A stretch of DNA of 64,000 nt from CBDFJH01 sp965198095 (GCA_965198095.1 OZ240239.1:2294001-2358000); one strand, 5' to 3'; positions 5,295 to 16,801 are shown, counted from the stretch's first letter. The notes: generated from the letters alone by a model not told the origin. Translations and numbers: made by a program.

Positions 5295-7229
5295 ATGACA
5301 CGCAGAGACTACGTGGTCGTGCCGAAGGGGGCCAAGCAAGCGACGGCAGACCAGTGGCGCAACGTTGCGCTTGGCGACGTATGTACGAAGATCGGTAGCG
5401 GGGCGACGCCACGCGGTGGCAAGGATGTCTACCTGGACGAAGGACTCTACACGCTAATCCGCAGCCAGAATGTATATAATGACGGCTTCCGTCGGGAAGG
5501 GTTGGCGTTCATCAGCGACCATCATGCCGATGAGTTGCGAAGTGTGGAGGTCTTTGAAGACGACGTTCTTCTCAACATCACGGGCGACTCCGTGGCGCGG
5601 GCGTGTCAGGTTGCCCCGGATGTGCTGCCATCCCGCGTGAACCAGCATGTTGCGATCATTAGGCCGGACGCCATCAATCTGGACTCAGGCTATCTACGCT
5701 ACTATTTGGTTTCTTCTGAGATGCAGACTGTACTCTTATCGTGGGCAGGTTCAGGTGGCACTCGAAACGCCCTTACAAAGGGCATGATTGAATCGCTCGA
5801 AGTCACGCTCCCGCCTCTATCCCAGCAGCGCACCATCGCCCACATCTTGGGGACGCTGGACGACAAAATCGAGCTGAACCGGCAGATCAACGAGACGCTG
5901 GAGGAGATGGCCCGGGCGCTGTTCAGGTCGTGGTTCGTCGATTTCGATCCCGTCCGTGCCAAAGCGGCCCTCAAGCGCTCGTCCCTCATCACTCCCCCCT
6001 TGAGGGGGAGTCGGCAAGCCAAGGGCGTCAGCCCGCAGGCGCGCCGGTGGGGGGACATCAAACGTCGCTACTCCCCTCAAACGCTACGAAAGGCCCGAAC
6101 CCTCCGCCAAGCCGGAACCGACGCCGAGGGTCTCCTCTGGCACTTCCTGCGCAACAAGCAACTGGACGACTGCAAGTTCCGCCGCCAACAGCCCATAGGC
6201 CCCTACATTGCGGATTTCGCCTGCCTGTCCCGGAAACTGCTGATCGAGTTGGACGGCAGCCAGCACGCCGAAAGGCACGTCTACGACGAGAAGCGCGACA
6301 ACTTCCTGCAGGAGAAAGGTTACCGGATACTGCGCTTCTGGAACAACGAAGTGTTTGAGCACTGTTTTGGTGTGCTGGAGCAGATGTACGAGGCGTTGAC
6401 GTCCCCCCCACCGCATCAGCCGTCGCCTGTCGGCTCGGCTTCTGCCTGCCTGTCCTGCGGACGCAGGCAGGCGACTCCCCCTCGAGGGGGGAGTGATTGG
6501 AGCATCGAACGGGCCCGCGCCTACCTGCCTGCCGCGCGGGGCTTGGCGCAGGCAGGTCTGGACGGCATGGACGACAGCATCGTTGACCTCTTTCCCGACC
6601 GGCTCGTAGACTCGGAAATTGGAGAGATACCGGAGGGGTGGGAGGTGAAGGCGCTGGGGGAGTGCATTAACCTTACAATGGGACAATCACCTCCAGGTAG
6701 TACTTATAACGAACGTAGTGAAGGCTTGCCGTTCTTTCAAGGCAACGCCGACTTCGGATTCAGGTATCCCGAAAAGAGAAGGTACTGCACTGCACCGGCT
6801 CGGATCGCTCATCCGGATGACACGCTTGTTAGCGTTCGGGCACCGGTTGGCGCAATAAACATGGCGTGGGAACAGTGCTGCATTGGCCGCGGCGTTGCTG
6901 CGCTTCGGCATAATTCCGGCTCCAGTTCCTTCACCTACTACTCGGCTTGGGTTCTGCAAGAGGAAATACAGCAGTACGAGCACACCGGAACGGTGTTCGG
7001 CGCCATCAATAAGAGTCAGTTTGAAGCACTCCAGACGGTGGAACCGAGGTCAGAACTTATCGAAGCGTTTGATGCCCGTGTTGGCCCAATAGATGCACGC
7101 ATCAGGCACAACATATCTGAAGCCCGTAACCTAACCTTCGTCCGCGATACGTTGCTGCCTAAGCTCGTCTCCGGCGAGGTCCAGGTGACGCGAAAAGGCG
7201 CTGGACAGATTGCACAGAGGACAGTGTGA
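5295..7229 (+). CDS. hsdS: Type I restriction-modification specificity subunit HsdS, with an in-frame DUF559 insertion
   Basis: Provides target recognition for the HsdM/HsdR complex. Two target-recognition domains are visible: TRD1 starts WRNVALGDVCTKIGSGATPR (~residues 16-35) and TRD2 starts EIPEGWEVKALGECINLTMG. Each is followed by a conserved helix (LPPLSQQRTIAHILGTLDDK, then INETLEEMARALFRSWFVDF in the first repeat). At the central conserved FDPVRAKAA a 170-codon module (5988-6497) carrying a DUF559 nuclease is inserted, followed by a repeat-derived peptide (6523-6557). Removing both leaves about 460 aa, normal for HsdS. ATG 5295 has AGGGG ten bases upstream; the frame is open back to 5247. 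Confidence 0.92.
   Translation: MTRRDYVVVPKGAKQATADQWRNVALGDVCTKIGSGATPRGGKDVYLDEGLYTLIRSQNVYNDGFRREGLAFISDHHADELRSVEVFEDDVLLNITGDSVARACQVAPDVLPSRVNQHVAIIRPDAINLDSGYLRYYLVSSEMQTVLLSWAGSGGTRNALTKGMIESLEVTLPPLSQQRTIAHILGTLDDKIELNRQINETLEEMARALFRSWFVDFDPVRAKAALKRSSLITPPLRGSRQAKGVSPQARRWGDIKRRYSPQTLRKARTLRQAGTDAEGLLWHFLRNKQLDDCKFRRQQPIGPYIADFACLSRKLLIELDGSQHAERHVYDEKRDNFLQEKGYRILRFWNNEVFEHCFGVLEQMYEALTSPPPHQPSPVGSASACLSCGRRQATPPRGGSDWSIERARAYLPAARGLAQAGLDGMDDSIVDLFPDRLVDSEIGEIPEGWEVKALGECINLTMGQSPPGSTYNERSEGLPFFQGNADFGFRYPEKRRYCTAPARIAHPDDTLVSVRAPVGAINMAWEQCCIGRGVAALRHNSGSSSFTYYSAWVLQEEIQQYEHTGTVFGAINKSQFEALQTVEPRSELIEAFDARVGPIDARIRHNISEARNLTFVRDTLLPKLVSGEVQVTRKGAGQIAQRTV
5988..6497 (+). mobile_element. 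510-bp DUF559 nuclease element with 25-bp inverted repeats, in frame within hsdS
   Basis: Left end ATCACTCCCCCC-TTGAGGGGGAGTC (5988-6012) and the inverse of the right end (6473-6497) match at 24 of 25 positions. A second, inner inverted motif GGTGGGGGGAC flanks the coding part. Between them lies a full DUF559 domain: TLRKARTLRQAGTDAEGLLW, CKFRRQQPIGPYIADFAC, LLIELDGSQHAERHVYDEKR, GYRILRFWNNEVF. The length is exactly 170 codons, so the HsdS frame is kept. The right part also holds a family-1 hairpin (6443-6473). Confidence 0.82.
6523..6557. repeat. Solo family-1 palindromic element inside hsdS
   Basis: 35 bp beginning ACCTGCCTGC and ending GCAGGCAGGT, a perfect 10-bp inverted repeat identical to the ends of the GIY-YIG module in hsdM. 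Translated as LPAARGLAQAG in the linker before TRD2. Confidence 0.82.
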
Positions 7230-7936
7230 TGAGTTTATTCGATCGTTATGGCTGGCAGGCACGGGTCTTTCCCGTTTACATAACGATCTCGCCGATCATT
7301 CTTGCTCTCGCGGCTATTCTGCCTCCTGGTCTTAATCTGCCGTTGGGGGCTGCTACAGCCATCGTGTTTGTTCCTCTGGCATTTTTGGCCGGTCAAGTCG
7401 GCGCCGATTTTGGCAAGCGCCTTGAGAAACGTCTCTGGCTACACTGGGACGGCCCACCCACAACCCGCTTTCTGCGGCACTCAAACGATGAGTTCAACCT
7501 GATCACTCGGAAACGGGTGCATGCGAAACTTCGCAGCCTTGGTCTCGACGTTCCATCAGCAGAGGATCAGAGGCATGACCCGCAAGCAGCGGATGCCCAT
7601 TGGGAAGCATGCACCGCGGAGCTCATCCGCAGAACTCGAGATCACAGGGGATTCCCCCTCGTTTTCAAGGGCCTCATAGAGTACGGTTTTCGAAGAAACC
7701 TGCTCGGTTTAAGGCCTCTCGGCTTGCTACTCTCCATTGGGGCTTTGCTCGCATGTTCGTGGAAAGTTTGGGCTGGTTGGGGTAATCAGGAGGCGGTCGC
7801 CGTGGCCGTCGGCGCGGCTCTTCTTTCCCTTTCGTTGCTTGCTATCTGGATCGTTTGGGTCAGGGAGAAGACAATCGCTATCTCTGCCAACCGGTACGCT
7901 CGCTTTCTTCTAGAGGCCGCGCAAGAACTGGAGTAG
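7229..7936 (+). CDS. Membrane protein of unknown function, first gene of an MBL cassette
   Basis: Not recognised as a named family. The 235-residue protein has four hydrophobic segments: VYITISPIILALAAILPPG (~17-35), a segment around GAATAIVFVPLAFLAGQVGA (~41-60), LRPLGLLLSIGALLACSW (~160-177) and VAVAVGAALLSLSLLAIWIV (~190-209). A soluble, charged domain of about 100 residues (HWDGPPTTRFLRHSNDEFNL, then RKRVHAKLRSLGLDVPSAED) lies between the two pairs. The ATG overlaps the hsdS stop (TGATG) and the next gene starts four bases after its stop, so it is cotranscribed with hsdS and the MBL genes. In this setting a role as membrane sensor or effector of a defence module is plausible but unproven. 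Confidence 0.75.
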   Translation: MSLFDRYGWQARVFPVYITISPIILALAAILPPGLNLPLGAATAIVFVPLAFLAGQVGADFGKRLEKRLWLHWDGPPTTRFLRHSNDEFNLITRKRVHAKLRSLGLDVPSAEDQRHDPQAADAHWEACTAELIRRTRDHRGFPLVFKGLIEYGFRRNLLGLRPLGLLLSIGALLACSWKVWAGWGNQEAVAVAVGAALLSLSLLAIWIVWVREKTIAISANRYARFLLEAAQELE

Positions 7937-7939
7937 CCA

Positions 7940-8950
7940 ATGGCCACAATTCACTTCCTGAATGTCAATGATGGCGACTGCTCCATTATCGAGCATAACT
8001 CTCGTCACGTAACTGTGATTGACGTCTGCAATGCGAGGCCCCCTGAACCGATAACGGAAGCAGTGTCAGCTAGGCTTACAAAGGCAGAACGTATCATCGG
8101 GAACTTTCATCAGAAGAAGCACTCTGTAAACCCAATCTCCTACATGCACGATCACGGTATCGACGGCATCTTCCGCTACATTCAGACCCATCCTGACATG
8201 GATCACATGGACGGAATCACGGCCCTGTTCGAAGCTTTCAGCCCATTGAACTTCTGGGATACCGACAACCGGAAGGAGATACCGAATTCATCCTGGGTGG
8301 GCTCACTCTACTCCAAGGATGACTGGAACTTCTACAAATGTCTTAGAGATGCAAAACCGCAGCACCATCCCAAGCGGCTTGCCTTGCTATCTGGAGCTAA
8401 AGGACAGTTCTACAACGTCGGGGCGGATGGTTCCGGAGCAGGGGATGGTTTGTATGTCCTGGCCCCAACCCAGGACCTTGTGGACATGGCAAATGAAGCG
8501 GACGACGAGTACAACGATTGCTCTTACGTGCTCTTGTACCGCACGAGAAATAATCGAATCGTGTTCGGTGGCGACTCTCACGATGATACGTGGGAGCACA
8601 TTCTCACGAGGCATGGCAATGATGTTACCGACGTCGACTTACTGATCGCTCCGCACCATGGCCGCAAGTCGGGACGCTCTTATGAATTTCTCGACACTCT
8701 GAAGCCGACCCTCACCTTCTTCGGAAATGCGCGTTCCGAACACTTGGCATATGGTGCCTGGAACAGCCGTGGGCTCTCCACTATCACGAACAACCAAGCC
8801 AACTGCATGGTAGTGGACGCTGGAACGTCGCCTATGATTCTCTATGTAACCCATGAGCACTTCGCCAGGCGTGTCAACCCGGTAACGTTCTACAATTACG
8901 CAGTCAAAGCGTGGGATGTTGGTCCCATCACGGAGGATCTTATCCTGTGA
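7940..8950 (+). CDS. ComEC/Rec2-like metallo-beta-lactamase-fold hydrolase
   Basis: A 336-residue cytoplasmic MBL-fold protein with no signal peptide or membrane segment. Metal-site motifs are in order: IQTHPDMDHMDGI (HxxxDH type, ~81-93), IVFGGDSHDD (the Asp that follows the second strand layer, ~207-216) and IAPHHGRKSG (~234-243). This is the pattern of the soluble hydrolase domain of ComEC and of small MBL nucleases in accessory regions. The substrate is unknown; nucleic acid or a nucleotide is the usual suggestion for this subgroup. Its TGA overlaps the GTG start of the second MBL gene (GTGA), indicating coupled expression. Confidence 0.8.
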   Translation: MATIHFLNVNDGDCSIIEHNSRHVTVIDVCNARPPEPITEAVSARLTKAERIIGNFHQKKHSVNPISYMHDHGIDGIFRYIQTHPDMDHMDGITALFEAFSPLNFWDTDNRKEIPNSSWVGSLYSKDDWNFYKCLRDAKPQHHPKRLALLSGAKGQFYNVGADGSGAGDGLYVLAPTQDLVDMANEADDEYNDCSYVLLYRTRNNRIVFGGDSHDDTWEHILTRHGNDVTDVDLLIAPHHGRKSGRSYEFLDTLKPTLTFFGNARSEHLAYGAWNSRGLSTITNNQANCMVVDAGTSPMILYVTHEHFARRVNPVTFYNYAVKAWDVGPITEDLIL

Positions 8951-9729
8951 GATTCGAGATCCTTAATGTTGAACATGGGTTCGCGGCTTACGCCATAGCC
9001 AACGATGGCAGTGTTCTTCTCTTTGATTGTGGACATTCCCCAACCTGCCGGCCATCGGAATATCTGAACGCACAGGGCATTCAAACAATTCAACGCCTCT
9101 TCATAACAAACTACGACGAGGACCACATTGGTGATTTGCCGAGTGTGCGACGGAATCTTTCAGTCGAGGTGCTTACTCGCAATCTGACCCTTACATCCAC
9201 GCAACTTCGCAGCCTGAAGACTTCTCCGATCAGCGTGGCAATGGAGTCTCTCCTTGAGATGATCGACAGCTACACCGAGGAAGTTTCCAACGCGCAACTT
9301 GAGCCGCCGGGTGTTCGAGTCTGGACGTTCTACAACGACTACCCAACGTTTACGGACACTAACAACCTGAGCTTGCTTACGTTCCTTGATGTTGGGTCTG
9401 TGTCCTTCGTGCTTCCTGGCGATCTCAAGCGTACCGGCTGGCTTGCGCTACTCGCGAATGCACAGGTCTGCCAGCTGTTGGAGCAAGTCAATGTGTTCGT
9501 TGCGTCGCATCACGGTCGCGAAAGTGGCTACTGCCGCGAGGTCTTCGACCATTGTCGGCCATCGCTCGTGGTCATGTCCGATGGTCCAGTGGAGTACGAC
9601 ACACAAAGAATGGCGAGCACATACGGACAGCACGCTACGGGCGAGTGGTTCAACGGTGGCGGTGACAGGGAGGAGTGGAGGAAGGTTGTTACGACTCGAA
9701 ACGACGGGCATATTTGGTGGCAGTTATAA
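8947..9729 (+). CDS. Second MBL-fold hydrolase, divergent metal site
   Basis: A 260-residue MBL-fold protein. The first motif reads ITNYDEDHIGDL, where the leading His of HxxxDH is replaced by Asn; FVLPGDLKRTG and VASHHGRESGY follow. Metal ligands are therefore only partly conserved, which suggests a single-metal or regulatory paralogue of the preceding enzyme. Start is GTG 8947, overlapping the previous stop by four bases and giving MRFEILNVEHGFAAY, a typical first strand pair; the frame is open further upstream but that would overlap the first MBL gene by 36 more bases. Confidence 0.77.
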   Translation: MRFEILNVEHGFAAYAIANDGSVLLFDCGHSPTCRPSEYLNAQGIQTIQRLFITNYDEDHIGDLPSVRRNLSVEVLTRNLTLTSTQLRSLKTSPISVAMESLLEMIDSYTEEVSNAQLEPPGVRVWTFYNDYPTFTDTNNLSLLTFLDVGSVSFVLPGDLKRTGWLALLANAQVCQLLEQVNVFVASHHGRESGYCREVFDHCRPSLVVMSDGPVEYDTQRMASTYGQHATGEWFNGGGDREEWRKVVTTRNDGHIWWQL

Positions 9730-9921
9730 GCTCGACCTTCGCCGAATCGGCCGTTGAGCAGACCATCCTTCGAAAAAAGGTGTCCAATCGGGAGACGCCA
9801 TTGGTGCTGGAGAATCGCGATGAGCGGCTTTCTCTTGGACTTAAACGTGGTATCCAATGTGACGAAACGTAACATCCACAATTTCAAGCGCATTGAACGT
9901 TTTGCAGGAAGGAACAGCGGG

Positions 9922-11385
9922 ATGATCCGGTTGCTCACAGCCCGAGTTCGGACCGGGCTTGTCGTTGCTGCAATGGTGGCGACCGTTCCAATGATTACGT
10001 TTGCACAAACGACCGAACCCGCGCTTGAAAGCGCGCCTGCGGCGGCAAAGGAAGCGGAAGCCAACGCCAACCCAACGGGCGACGAGAACGACACGTCGGT
10101 GCAAAGGCCAGCGGTCCCTGCCCCGGTCGAAGTCGAACTACAGCGTCGCGTCAACGAACTTCGAAGCGAGATTCTGGACGACCGGGCGTCGTACATCGAC
10201 CGCTGGCTCTCTGTCATCACCATTGTTCTCACATTCTTCGGCATTGTCGCTGTTGTGGGCGGCTACATAGGCTTCCGACGATTCCAGGCAATCGAGGTCG
10301 ACGCGAAAAGCTCCGCCAACGACGCGGCCGGATATGCGAAAGGGGCGAAGCGCTATCTCGAAGAGATTGAGAGGAACCGAGATCAGTCCGACGAGATTGT
10401 CCGGCGCATGAATGCCCAGACTGCTGCCGATGACCCTGAAGAAGCGCAACAGGCCGTCGAGAACCTCCAAAATAACCCCGCAGCATCGCCGATAGGTAAA
10501 GCAATTGCCCACGCTATTTCTCTCCAACAGCAAGGCAAGAGAGACGAGGCAATTGCGAAATGGCGCGCCGTTGCCCTCATCGCGGAAGAAAGCGATAACG
10601 ATCTCGCCGCGAGAGCTTGGTATTCGGTCGGTTATCTGATCAGGGACGGAAGCCCGGAAGACTGTATCGTGGCCAATGATCGGGCGATCCGCTTGAAGCC
10701 GGACTTAGCAGTAGCCTACAACGACCGGGGCAACGCGAAGGCGGTGTTGGGGCGACGAGATGAGGCCATCGCCGATTTTGACGAGGCGATCCGTTTGGAA
10801 CCGGATTATGCCATGCCCTACAACAACCGAGGCATCGCGAAGGCGGCGTTGGGGCGATCAGATGAGGCCATCGCCGACTATGACGAGGCGATCCGTTTGA
10901 AACCGGATTATGCCATGCCCTACAATAACCGGGGCGTCGAGAAGGCGGTGTTGGGGCGATCAGATGAGGCCATCGCCGACTATGACGAGGCGATCCATTT
11001 GGCACCAGACGACGCCGAAGCCTACAACAACCGGGGCGTCGAGAAGGCGGCGTTGGGGCGACGAGATGAGGCCATCGCCGATTATGACGAGGCGATACGC
11101 CTGAAACCAGACTATGCCGCAGCCTACAACAACCGCGGCGTTGAGAAGGCAGCGTTGGGCCTCAAGGACGAGGCGCGGAGGGACTTCGAGACCGCGCTCG
11201 ATCTAGCGCGGAAGGCCGGCAATACAGGCGTAATTGCTGCGGCGGAGCAGGCACTTCGCGATCTTGACGACGCCGGGGGCTTATGGGTCCTTCCCGGTTC
11301 ACCGAATGCGATGTCGAAGACGCCGCCCGGGCTTGGTTGGCGGCCTCGGCTGGGGGTCGCCTGCGCTATGCGCTTGCCCGACTGA
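9922..11385 (+). CDS. Exported/membrane-anchored TPR-repeat protein
   Basis: Begins MIRLLTARVRTGLVVAAMVA and a cleavable-looking signal ending at FAQ (~residue 29), then a Pro/Ala-rich spacer, a coiled segment, a transmembrane helix (WLSVITIVLTFFGIVAVVGG, ~94-113) and at least five TPR units of 34 residues (EAIADYDEAIRLKPDYAMPY type, ~residues 255-420). Several units are nearly identical in DNA. ATG 9922 is preceded by GGAAGGAACAG and opens the signal peptide, hence chosen over the upstream start at 9754. The last ~35 residues run into an out-of-frame remnant of an hsdR 5' end, so the natural C-terminus is probably lost. Function unknown; TPRs suggest a protein-protein scaffold. Confidence 0.75.
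   Translation: MIRLLTARVRTGLVVAAMVATVPMITFAQTTEPALESAPAAAKEAEANANPTGDENDTSVQRPAVPAPVEVELQRRVNELRSEILDDRASYIDRWLSVITIVLTFFGIVAVVGGYIGFRRFQAIEVDAKSSANDAAGYAKGAKRYLEEIERNRDQSDEIVRRMNAQTAADDPEEAQQAVENLQNNPAASPIGKAIAHAISLQQQGKRDEAIAKWRAVALIAEESDNDLAARAWYSVGYLIRDGSPEDCIVANDRAIRLKPDLAVAYNDRGNAKAVLGRRDEAIADFDEAIRLEPDYAMPYNNRGIAKAALGRSDEAIADYDEAIRLKPDYAMPYNNRGVEKAVLGRSDEAIADYDEAIHLAPDDAEAYNNRGVEKAALGRRDEAIADYDEAIRLKPDYAAAYNNRGVEKAALGLKDEARRDFETALDLARKAGNTGVIAAAEQALRDLDDAGGLWVLPGSPNAMSKTPPGLGWRPRLGVACAMRLPD
10657..11160 (+). repeat. Tandem 102-bp repeats encoding TPR units
   Basis: The segment GATGAGGCCATCGCCGA recurs at 10759, 10861, 10963 and 11065, exactly 102 bp (34 codons) apart, with only a few differences per unit. 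Recent expansion or homogenisation of TPR modules. Confidence 0.9.
11283..11370 (+). pseudogene. Decayed fragment of an hsdR 5' end
   Basis: In the frame beginning at ATG 11283 the translation FTECDVEDAARAWLAASAGG aligns with the first residues of HsdR at 12483 (LTEADVEAAALAWLSALGW). Nearby bases such as GCGGCCTCGGCTGGGGGTCG also match the hsdR start. Homology is lost after ~25 codons. It is a third copy of the hsdR beginning in this island and supplies, in another frame, the C-terminus of the TPR protein. Confidence 0.5.
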
Positions 11386-11487
11386 AAGCCGTAACCCACT
11401 TCTCGGCCGCCGGTCCGCCGGGGATAGTCGAGAAGCGGAATATCCAAGGATTCCGGAGGCTGACCGATGACGGGAGGAGTTATTTGA

Positions 11488-12468
11488 ATGATTCCTAATG
11501 ACCTGGGAAAACTGGAACGAGTTGACCTCCGTGCAGTATGGCGGGACGAAGCTGACGACTTCACGCCATGGCTGGCGCTGCAGGAGAATCTGGACACTCT
11601 CGGCGATACCCTTGGTATGCAGATAGAGTTCCAGGCACGCGAGAGAGCTGTTGGTCCATATTCAGCCGACATCTTGTGCAGCGACATGGCTGATGATCGC
11701 CACGTCGTTATCGAAAACCAGCTTGAGACAACGGATCACGACCATCTGGGTAAACTCCTGACGTATGCTGCGCATTTCAATGCTTCGACCGTGGTCTGGG
11801 TCGCCCAGGCTTTCACGGACCAACACCGAGCGGCAGTTGACTGGCTTAACGAGACCTCGGCTGAGGGTACTCGGTTTTTCGCGCTCGAAATTGAGGTCTG
11901 GCGAATCGGAGAGTCTGCGTACGCGCCAAAATTCAACATGGTGGCCAAACCGAACAACTGGACGAAGGGTGGTCAAGCTCATGCTGCCAGTTTGTCCGAG
12001 ACCAAGCAAGTTCAGCTTGACTTCTGGAAAGGTTTCTATGCCCACGTCGGACAGCACGGACAGCAAATCAGGCTGACTTCAACCCCACAAGCGCGACACG
12101 GGATAAATGCGGGTGGCATTGGACGTCCGGGATTCCGTCTCTGCGCCATAGCCTCGACCTATTCTGAGACCATGGGTTGGAAGGGCCAAGAGCTAAGGGC
12201 GGAGCTGATCATCAGGCATGCAGAGCTTTCAGCCCAATACCACGATCTGCTCCTGTCTCAAAAGGCCGAGATCGAACAGGAGATGGGCGGAGAGTTAAGC
12301 TGGCCCACTCCCGGGGATTCCACGACTTGCAAGATCTACTCTCGTAAAGATGTGGACCTGTACGATCCAGACGCCCGCAACGAGCAGTACACGTGGCTTC
12401 TGGAGCAACTTGAGAGTCTATATCGGGTTTTTGTGGGCCGGATTCAGGAGCTGGAGCCTCGTTCGTAG
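11488..12468 (+). CDS. DUF4268-domain protein, probable PD-(D/E)XK-like nuclease fold
   Basis: A 326-residue protein of a family often encoded next to type I and III R-M genes. The N-terminal half has the layout of a restriction-like fold: RAVGPYSADILCSD, then HVVIENQLETTDHDHLGKLL and STVVWVAQAF. The E-x-Q in place of E-x-K suggests an altered or inactive catalytic site. The C-terminal half (KQVQLDFWKGFYAHV onward, ~residue 172) is the DUF4268 part. ATG 11488 follows GGGAGGAGTT at good spacing. It lies 14 bases before hsdR and is presumably cotranscribed. Its role is unknown. Confidence 0.75.
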   Translation: MIPNDLGKLERVDLRAVWRDEADDFTPWLALQENLDTLGDTLGMQIEFQARERAVGPYSADILCSDMADDRHVVIENQLETTDHDHLGKLLTYAAHFNASTVVWVAQAFTDQHRAAVDWLNETSAEGTRFFALEIEVWRIGESAYAPKFNMVAKPNNWTKGGQAHAASLSETKQVQLDFWKGFYAHVGQHGQQIRLTSTPQARHGINAGGIGRPGFRLCAIASTYSETMGWKGQELRAELIIRHAELSAQYHDLLLSQKAEIEQEMGGELSWPTPGDSTTCKIYSRKDVDLYDPDARNEQYTWLLEQLESLYRVFVGRIQELEPRS

Positions 12469-12482
12469 AGACTAGGGGAACC

Positions 12483-15668
<3,186 letters not shown>

Positions 15669-15814
15669 ACCTCGACCGGACAGCCCGACGGTCGCGCCGT
15701 TTCGAGAGAAAAAAGGTTCGTCGCGGAGCTTTCCTCGGTCCAAGCGTCGAGGGTCAGCCTGAAAGGGCGCCTCATAGTTTTCGTCGAGGGTGTCTCCTGC
15801 CGGGTCCCCATCGA

Positions 15815-16135
15815 TCAGAATGTACGAATTCGCGATGTGCAACCACCTTCACGGCATCGTGGTCATTCACAAACGACCTGTAGGGGCGGTTCGCGAACCG
15901 CCCCTACAACTACGTTACGGTCGTGACCCGCGATCGCAGGGCCCTGTTCGGCGAGGTGGTCGGCGCGGAGATGCGTTTGAATGAGGCGGGGCAGATGGCG
16001 GCCGGGTGTGGGAGGCGTTGCCCCACCGGTTTCCGGGTGTTGAGATGGGTCCGTTTGTGGTCATGCCCAATCATGTCCACGGCATCGTGGTCATTTACGA
16101 ACCACCTGTAGGGGCGTCCCTTGTGGGCGCCCGAT
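15815..16135 (+). pseudogene. Decayed REP-associated tyrosine transposase (RAYT, IS200/IS605-like)
   Basis: Two partial copies of the Y1-transposase core. The first ends NHLHGIVVIHKRPVGA (to ~15885). The second, after the palindrome, reads YVTVVTRDRRALFGEVVGAE, MRLNEAGQMAAG, then shifts frame into VWEALPHRFPGVEMGPFVVM and PNHVHGIVVIYEPPVGA. The HUH motif (NHVHG) survives, but a frameshift and loss of the Tyr-bearing C-terminus show it is inactive. It borders palindromes 15880-15907 and ~16108-16131, the usual RAYT/REP partnership. Confidence 0.75.
15880..15907. repeat. Perfect 28-bp REP palindrome beside the RAYT remnant
   Basis: GTAGGGGCGGTTCG followed by its exact reverse complement CGAACCGCCCCTAC. 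The start of a related, less perfect copy (GTAGGGGCGTCCC, then GGGCGCCC) is at 16108-16132, and another family member is at 798-825. Confidence 0.9.
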
Positions 16136-16136
16136 C

Positions 16137-16801
16137 TACTCTCCCGCCTCGGCTGGGGTGTAGCTCACGGCCCCGACATCGCCCCTGACACGCCCACGAC
16201 CGAGCGCGCCGACTACGGTCAGGTCGTCCTGGAGCAGCGGCTGCGGGACGCCTTGGCCGAGCTCAACCCCACGCTCCCTTCCGACGCCCTGGACGACGCC
16301 TTCCGCAAACTGACCCGGCCCGAAGGTTCGACCCTGGAAACCCGCAACCGGGCCTTTCACCGAATGCTGGTGGACGGCGTAGCGGTCGAGTATCGGGAGG
16401 CGGGGGGAAGGGTGCGCCGGGACCAAGCCCGGGTCATCGACTTCGACAACCCCGCCAACAACGCCTGGCTGGCGGTCAATCAGTTCACCGTCACGGAGAA
16501 CCTGCCTGCCGCGACGGGTGCGGCGCAGGCAGGCAGGAACACCCGCAGGCCGGACGTGGTACTGTTCGTCAACGGGTTGCCCCTGGGCGTCATCGAGTTG
16601 AAGAACCCGGCGGACGAGGAGGCCACCATCTGGACGGCGTGGCAGCAGCTTCAGACCTACAGGGCCGAGCTGCCCACTCTGTTCTCCATGAACGAGGCGC
16701 TCGTCGTCTCGGACGGGACCGAGGCCCGCATCGGTACGTTGACCTCCGGCAGGGAGTGGTTCAAGCCCTGGTCGTCAGTTGGGGTGGAGGGCTGGGTTTA
16801 A
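16137..16801 (+). pseudogene. Truncated second copy of hsdR (N-terminal ~215 codons)
   Basis: From ~16140 to 16772 this sequence is collinear with hsdR 12532-13164 at a constant offset of 3,608 bp with no indel; sampled blocks show about 83-88% identity. The frame is intact through the nuclease motif RRPDVVLFVNGLPLGVIELK but switches after SGREWFKPW to an unrelated tail (SSVGVEGWV, stop at 16801), so the helicase is missing. Its 5' end is fused to the RAYT remnant and has no start region of its own. Confidence 0.85.

Noticed and set aside
10657..11160. Regularly spaced repeats resembling a CRISPR array
   Set aside because: The period is 102 bp, the whole period is repeated with no unique spacers, and it encodes 34-residue TPR units in one open frame.
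16121..16801. Truncated hsdR annotated as a functional protein
   Set aside because: It lacks its own start region and the whole helicase part, and is fused to transposase debris.
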